The notes under the pieces: model-generated
What the model saw: the letters and a program-made list of their open reading frames with translations, nothing else
Told to the model about the DNA's origin: nothing
Databases searched by the model: none
In this document: piece by piece, positions 59,942 through 64,000 of the stretch
Layout of the letters: the number at the start of each line of letters is the position of its first letter
Position numbering within the stretch: position 1 is the stretch's first letter
From: Novacetimonas maltaceti
GTDB lineage: Bacteria > Pseudomonadota > Alphaproteobacteria > Acetobacterales > Acetobacteraceae
Length of the DNA: 64,000 bases
Reading direction: 5' to 3'
Assembly (NCBI RefSeq): GCF_002906255.1
Contig: NZ_POTC01000009.1
Coordinates: forward strand, 34,128 to 98,127
Position numbers and translations under genes: made by a program

Positions 59942-60057
59942 CGCAGGGGCGCTGCCCCTGCACCCCGCCAAAGGGTAATACCCTTTGGAAACCATGACTT
60001 TTAAACGAATCAGGGTGCAGGGATCGTGATCCCTGCCGGGTCCGGGCAGCGCCCGGG
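59942..60057 (+). repeat. Family A structured repeat, copy 5 (full)
   Basis: Starts 5 bp after the stop codon. Stems: GCAGGGGCGCTGCCCCTGC, CCAAAGGGTAATACCCTTTGG, GCAGGGATCGTGATCCCTGC and CCGGGTCCGGGCAGCGCCCGG. First member of a tandem pair. Confidence 0.9.
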
Positions 60058-60076
60058 TGTCGCATGCACCGACAGT

Positions 60077-60188
60077 CTCAGGGGCGTTGCCCCTGAAACC
60101 CCACCAAAGGGTATTACCCTTTGGAAACCATGACTTTTAACGAATCAGGGTGCAGGGAGCACGCTCCCTGCCGGGTCCGGGCAGCGCC
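60077..60188 (+). repeat. Family A structured repeat, copy 6
   Basis: Tandem partner of copy 5. Third stem GCAGGGAGCACGCTCCCTGC. The last stem is cut short at GGGCAGCGCC, so this copy is slightly truncated. It ends 21 bp before the convergent porin stop codon. Confidence 0.88.
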
Positions 60189-60209
60189 TTCCCCGCACGC
60201 CGGGACACC

Positions 60210-61553
60210 TCAGAACCCGATCACCGCATCCCCGCCAAAGGTGAACATGCCATTGTTTCGCCCGCCATTGAACGGCGTCGTGCCGTTGAGCGAGCGGTCA
60301 AAGCGGATTTCAGGGCGCAGCATGAACACGCGCACATGGTGTCCGATATCGGGCTTGTACGTCACACCCAGCGTCATTTCGCCATAGGTCGTGCCATGTC
60401 CGCCCGGTCCCGGCATCAGCCCGTCGGCCGCCGTGGTGCGGCCGGAGATGCCATCCATGTAGGAATTGTTGCCGATGAAGGTCGCGACCATCAGGTTGTT
60501 GTTGTCGCGATAGATTTCCCCGCGATAGTTGAAGGTCAGGACCTTGTTGACCTTGTAGCTGAGGAAGCTGACGAAGCTTTCGGCATCGGCGGCCTTGAAA
60601 TTGCCGTTCGCGCGGATGCCGTTCAGCCCCTGGTCATGGATGTAGTTGAACTCCGCCGTCAGGGTCAGGCGGTCATTGACGGCATAGACGGCGTTGATGT
60701 CGTTCCAGAACCGTTCGGCATTATCCGCCTCATGCCGTCCCCCGGCGGAGGAATAGCGCGAGTTCTCCGGCCCCACGCGGCTGAGCTCGACGATATTGAG
60801 CTTCCCGTGCGCAAGGTTGTTCAGGTTGAAGCCGAAATACCCCGCAGGGGCATTGTTGTTGTCGGACCGGCCGAAGGAGGTCTGGTTGCCGGTATCGATC
60901 CCGAACGTCACGTCCAGCATGTCGGTGACATGCCAGTTGAACATCGCGCCGATATGCTGGAAGGGCACGGAATATTCCGAAGTGTAGGCCAGGGTGTAGA
61001 ACGGCCGCGTGGTGGGGTCGAGCGTCTCCACCCCCATCGGGGCCTGCAGGATGCCCGCATGCATGTCCAGCCCCCCCTTCGTCGCCCACGGCAGGTGGAC
61101 ATCGGCATGGGCCTGCGCGGGGATCAGCTGGTAGCGCGCATTCCATTCATGCGCGCTGACGCCAAGGATCTGGTAATAGCGCGCATCCGACCCGTACATC
61201 CCCTCCAGCGTGAAGCCGACCTGATAGCCGCCGCGCGACGGGTCGATCGCCTTCTGCAGGGTGAATTCCGCCTGGTTGAGCTGCACCTGGTTGGCGTGGT
61301 CGGCAAAGAAGTCGCCAAAGTTGTAGCCGGGCTGCGGCCGCGCCGGGTTGGCCATGATCCCGCCCTCGACCTGCCCGGTCAGGGTGATGCCCGACAGCCA
61401 GCGCGCAAGGGAGGAATCGCTTTTTTCCATGCTCTTGAACACGGACACCTGCGCATGGGCCGCGCGCATGTCCACCAGCAGGCCCGTCCCCACCGCAACG
61501 ATACAGCCAATGCCTGCACGCAACGCCCGCGCGCCCATCCCGGCCTTTCCCAT
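60210..61553 (-). CDS. OmpL-like outer-membrane beta-barrel porin
   Basis: About 447 residues. Signal peptide ~1-35 (IGCIVAVGTGLLVDM core, cleavage near AAHAQ). The mature protein has the layout of the OmpL-like beta-barrel porin-2 family: GITLTGQVEGGIMANPARPQ, DHANQVQLNQAEFTLQKAID, alternating amphipathic strands and a final GMFTFGGDAVIGF ending in aromatic Phe, the outer-membrane sorting signal. The substrate is unknown. I use the ATG at 61553, which has a GGGGG-type ribosome-binding site; an adjoining in-frame TTG is ignored. Confidence 0.86.
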   Translation of the reverse strand: MGKAGMGARALRAGIGCIVAVGTGLLVDMRAAHAQVSVFKSMEKSDSSLARWLSGITLTGQVEGGIMANPARPQPGYNFGDFFADHANQVQLNQAEFTLQKAIDPSRGGYQVGFTLEGMYGSDARYYQILGVSAHEWNARYQLIPAQAHADVHLPWATKGGLDMHAGILQAPMGVETLDPTTRPFYTLAYTSEYSVPFQHIGAMFNWHVTDMLDVTFGIDTGNQTSFGRSDNNNAPAGYFGFNLNNLAHGKLNIVELSRVGPENSRYSSAGGRHEADNAERFWNDINAVYAVNDRLTLTAEFNYIHDQGLNGIRANGNFKAADAESFVSFLSYKVNKVLTFNYRGEIYRDNNNLMVATFIGNNSYMDGISGRTTAADGLMPGPGGHGTTYGEMTLGVTYKPDIGHHVRVFMLRPEIRFDRSLNGTTPFNGGRNNGMFTFGGDAVIGF

Positions 61554-61729
61554 CAAGCTGCCCCCGCTGGCTTATTTAATATAGATTCCATTTGGATGTT
61601 CAGGTTTTATCCACACATCGAAACACTCCTTGGTCCGTAACATTCACAAAGGTATGTGTCAAAATAATCACATACCATATTGCGCATAAGCAACATTCCG
61701 GAATCGAAACCAGGCGGGCGCCGGGCATG

Positions 61730-61756
61730 AAAAAAGGCGGGGACCTGCCCCGCCTT
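61730..61756 (-). terminator. Terminator of glnK-amtB
   Basis: AAGGCGGGG-CAGG-TCCCCGCCTT-type stem followed by TTTTTC on the minus strand, ~32 bp after the amtB stop. Confidence 0.8.
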
Positions 61757-61787
61757 CCATCACGCACATCCCGCCTGTGCGGCCGGG

Positions 61788-63173
61788 TCAGGAGTTGATG
61801 CGCTCCCCATGCAGCGCCATGTCGAGGCCCTCCATCTCCTCGTCCGGGGTGACGCGCAGGCCGATCGTCAGGTCCACCGCCTTGAGGATCACGAACGTCA
61901 GTACCGCGCACCACACGATGGTGACGCCCACCGATTCCGCCTGCGCCAGGAACTGCGCGAACGAACCGCTGACACCGTCGGGGCTGGCGTCGGTGGCCGA
62001 CAGCGGGCCATAGGCGAACACCCCCGTCAGCAGCGCACCGACGATCCCGCCGATGCCATGCACGCCAAATGCGTCAAGGCTGTCGTCATATCCCATCATG
62101 TGCTTCAGGCCGGTCGCCCCCCAGAAGCACACGACACCGGCGATCAGGCCGATGGCCAGCGCGCCGCCCGGCAGGACGAAGCCCGCCGCCGGCGTAATGG
62201 CCACAAGGCCGCCCACCGCGCCGGAAATGATGCCCAGCACGGTCGGCTTGCCGGTCTTGGCCCATTCGGCGCACATCCATGCGACACCGGCGGCGGCGGC
62301 GGCGATCTGGGTCGTGGCCATCGCCATGCCCGCGCGCCCGTTCGCGCCCCCGGCCGAACCGGCGTTGAACCCGAACCAGCCAACCCACAGCAGCGACGCG
62401 CCAATGATGGCGTAGGTCAGGTTGTACGGCGACATGTCGTCATGCCCGTACCCCTTGCGCCGCCCGATCACCAGGGCCGCGACCAGGCCCGCGATCCCGG
62501 CATTGATATGCACGACCGTGCCCCCGGCGAAGTCGATGGCCCCGATCTTCGCCGCGACCCAGCCGTCCGGCCCCCAGACCCAGTGCGCCACCGGCACATA
62601 CACCAGCAGCGACCATACGATGGTAAAGACACACAGCGCGCTGAACTTCATGCGTTCGGCGAACGCGCCGGCAATCAGGGCGGGCGTGATGATGGCGAAC
62701 GTCATCTGGAACGTCATCCACACGCTTTCGGGGATGGTCATGGTCGTGGCCGCAGGCGTGCCCGCCGCCATGGTGAACGCAACGTCCGACCCCTTGGAAA
62801 TCCCGGCCCCCATGCCGTTGAGCATCACGCGCGACAGGCCGCCGATGAACGCATTGCCCGACGTGAAGGTCAGGCTGTAGCCGACAACCATCCACACCAC
62901 CGTCATGATGCAGCAGATCGCGAACGACTGCATCAGCGTGGCCAGCACGTTCTTCTTGCGCACCATGCCGGCATAGAACAGGCCAAGGCCGGGGATCGTC
63001 ATCATCAGCACCAGCGCGGTGCTGACCAGCATCCATGCCGTGTCACCGGTATCGATGGCAGGCGGCGGGGTGGGCGCTGCATCGGCGGCAAGGGCGGACG
63101 CCCCCCCCATCGCCACGGCAAAGGCCGCCACCGGGGCACACCCGCGCAGCAGCGCGGCGGTCATCTTGTTCAC
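61788..63173 (-). CDS. amtB: Ammonium transporter
   Basis: A 461-residue AmtB-type ammonium channel with a cleavable signal peptide (~1-30, AVAMGGASALAADA) and 11 helices. Family motifs include MVRKKNVLATLMQSFAICCI, DFAGGTVVHINAGIAG with a pore His, and FGVHGIGGIVGALLTGVFA with the second conserved His. The start overlaps glnK by 4 nt. GlnK plugs AmtB when nitrogen is plentiful. Confidence 0.97.
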   Translation of the reverse strand: MNKMTAALLRGCAPVAAFAVAMGGASALAADAAPTPPPAIDTGDTAWMLVSTALVLMMTIPGLGLFYAGMVRKKNVLATLMQSFAICCIMTVVWMVVGYSLTFTSGNAFIGGLSRVMLNGMGAGISKGSDVAFTMAAGTPAATTMTIPESVWMTFQMTFAIITPALIAGAFAERMKFSALCVFTIVWSLLVYVPVAHWVWGPDGWVAAKIGAIDFAGGTVVHINAGIAGLVAALVIGRRKGYGHDDMSPYNLTYAIIGASLLWVGWFGFNAGSAGGANGRAGMAMATTQIAAAAAGVAWMCAEWAKTGKPTVLGIISGAVGGLVAITPAAGFVLPGGALAIGLIAGVVCFWGATGLKHMMGYDDSLDAFGVHGIGGIVGALLTGVFAYGPLSATDASPDGVSGSFAQFLAQAESVGVTIVWCAVLTFVILKAVDLTIGLRVTPDEEMEGLDMALHGERINS

Positions 63174-63508
63174 AGCGCGTTTTCTCCCGTTTCCTGGGTC
63201 CTGATCCGCATGGCATTTTCCAGATCGAGGACAAAAATCTTTCCATCGCCAATCTTGCCGGTATTGGCCGCGGCCTGGATCACGTCCATCACGCGGTCGG
63301 CCATGGCGTCGGGAACGGCGATCTCCAGCTTGATCTTCGGCAGGAACTGGATGTTGTATTCCGCCCCGCGATAGATCTCGGTCTGGCCCTTCTGCCGACC
63401 GTATCCCTTGACCTCGGTCGCGGTCAGGGCATCGACGCCGATCAAGGAAAGCGCCTCCCTGACCTCATCAAGCTTGAACGGCTTGATGACCGCTATGATG
63501 AACTTCAT
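63170..63508 (-). CDS. glnK: Nitrogen regulatory protein P-II
   Basis: A 112-residue PII protein that senses ATP/ADP and 2-oxoglutarate and controls AmtB and nitrogen regulators. It begins MKFIIAVIKPFKLDEVREAL. The T-loop GYGRQKGQTEIYRGAEYNIQ contains the uridylylated Tyr51. The C-terminal IGDGKIFVLDLENAMRIRT is the B/C-loop region. Coupled with amtB, as in most proteobacteria. The first ATG giving this canonical start is at 63508. I found no sigma54-type promoter with good confidence upstream. Confidence 0.97.
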   Translation of the reverse strand: MKFIIAVIKPFKLDEVREALSLIGVDALTATEVKGYGRQKGQTEIYRGAEYNIQFLPKIKLEIAVPDAMADRVMDVIQAAANTGKIGDGKIFVLDLENAMRIRTQETGENAL

Positions 63509-63794
63509 GTCTTCATTCCTTCCCCAACCTGCGCACGCAATGGCCCGTGGTGGTGCTGGCGATGCGCGGCGGCGCGCCAGCGCGCGCCCGACCGGATGCC
63601 GGACCCGCAAACCGGGTCATCCGGGCCATGGCCGCCGTGCCATTCCCGCGGGCCAGCACGGACGCCCCATGTTGCCATATTCCCGACATGATAGATCCAT
63701 GCAAGCAATCATTGCGATTCCGCAAGACCTGGAGTGTCTTTTCAATCACGCCACGCAACATGATTGCCACAGTCCGCGCCACCCGTGCCTAAGT
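63509..63794. promoter_or_regulatory. Upstream region of glnK-amtB
   Basis: About 285 bp with no supported gene, AT-rich at 63670-63780. It probably carries the glnK-amtB promoter on the minus strand. It ends in a plus-strand terminator. Confidence 0.4.
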
Positions 63795-63816
63795 CCCGGT
63801 AACGCCGGGTTTTTTA
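63795..63816 (+). terminator. Orphan plus-strand terminator
   Basis: CCCGG-TAACG-CCGGG-TTTTTT. No plus-strand gene precedes it, so it may end a small RNA or be a remnant of a rearranged gene. Confidence 0.6.
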
Positions 63817-64000
63817 CATCGGCTTTTGCATCCTGCACGGACATCCTGCATAGAATTGGGCCACCATGACCCAGCCCGCCTGCCCGTAGCCATAGGCGAC
63901 ATGCTGGATCGCATGCAGCGCCAGTGCCAGCGCCATGCCGCCCAGCCCCGACAGGACCCCGGTCGCGATGACCGCAAGGACCATGCGCGCGCCGGGCATC
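63814..64000 (-). pseudogene. Truncated chloride-channel (ClC) fragment
   Basis: The frame enters from the right edge and runs 61 codons to a TAA at 63814-63816. MVLAVIATGVLSGLGGMALA then LALHAIQHVAYGYG resembles the N-terminal first helix of ClC chloride channels of acetic acid bacteria. The homology ends at about AYGYG; afterwards come QAGWVMVAQFYAGCPCRMQK and a stop, so the rest of the channel is missing. Either a degraded gene or the end of an unrelated small membrane protein; only the left part is visible. Confidence 0.45.

Noticed and set aside
63525..63670. Possible sigma54 promoter before glnK
   Set aside because: I looked for TGGCAC-N5-TTGC on the minus strand; the nearest matches fail at the essential GG/GC positions.

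Overview
The window is GC-rich chromosomal DNA from an acetic acid bacterium (Acetobacteraceae, most like Komagataeibacter/Gluconacetobacter). The lineage is inferred from the hopanoid genes hpnH, hpnM, hpnI, hpnJ and hpnK with an embedded dxs, the alphaproteobacterial regulator GcrA, an atpHAGDC operon without Fo genes, the alphaproteobacterial tsaE-nucleotidyltransferase-addB-addA-trxA block, and protein-level resemblance throughout. No rRNA, CRISPR array, intact prophage or insertion sequence was seen.

Layout. 0-5 kb: edge-truncated TPR protein, uracil-DNA glycosylase, lytic transglycosylase and a HlyC/CorC-type membrane protein. 5.4-13.6 kb: hopanoid block, with hpnH on the minus strand diverging from dxs-hpnM-hpnI-hpnJ-hpnK. 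It links isoprenoid precursor supply to extension and decoration of the hopanoid side chain. 13.9-22.2 kb: minus-strand tsaE-nucleotidyltransferase-addB-addA block with overlapping genes, then trxA. 22.5-32.3 kb: ferredoxin-NADP reductase, DadA-type dehydrogenase, a small His-rich exported protein, TypA, a PfkB-family kinase, bactofilin, GcrA, RNase D and QueF. 32.5-37.5 kb: F1 ATP synthase operon. 37.8-45.5 kb: DHA2 efflux pump, tRNA-Gly, tRNA-Trp-secE-nusG, a cupin protein, the pqiABC lipid-transport operon and tRNA-Thr(CGT).

45.5-54.5 kb is the most accessory-looking part. It holds an unknown 151-residue protein, a Lon-like AAA+ ATPase without a protease domain, an Rmf-like mini-protein, an aldehyde dehydrogenase and an NDH-2 around AT-richer DNA, then a run of very small genes and a DUF3310-like protein interspersed with repeats. 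54.5-64 kb: tRNA-Thr(GGT), dksA, an outer-membrane efflux lipoprotein diverging from a TetR regulator across a perfect inverted repeat, a two-gene operon matching the two halves of the plant Tm-1 protein, an OmpL-like porin, glnK-amtB and a broken chloride-channel fragment at the right edge.

The most striking non-coding signal is two families of structured intergenic repeats. Family A (about 115 bp, four consecutive hairpins) has six full copies in three tandem pairs plus partial copies at two more loci; its stems show compensatory base changes. Family B (about 80 bp, long terminal inverted repeats, miniature-element-like) has five copies. Seven of the ten repeat loci lie between convergent transcription units.
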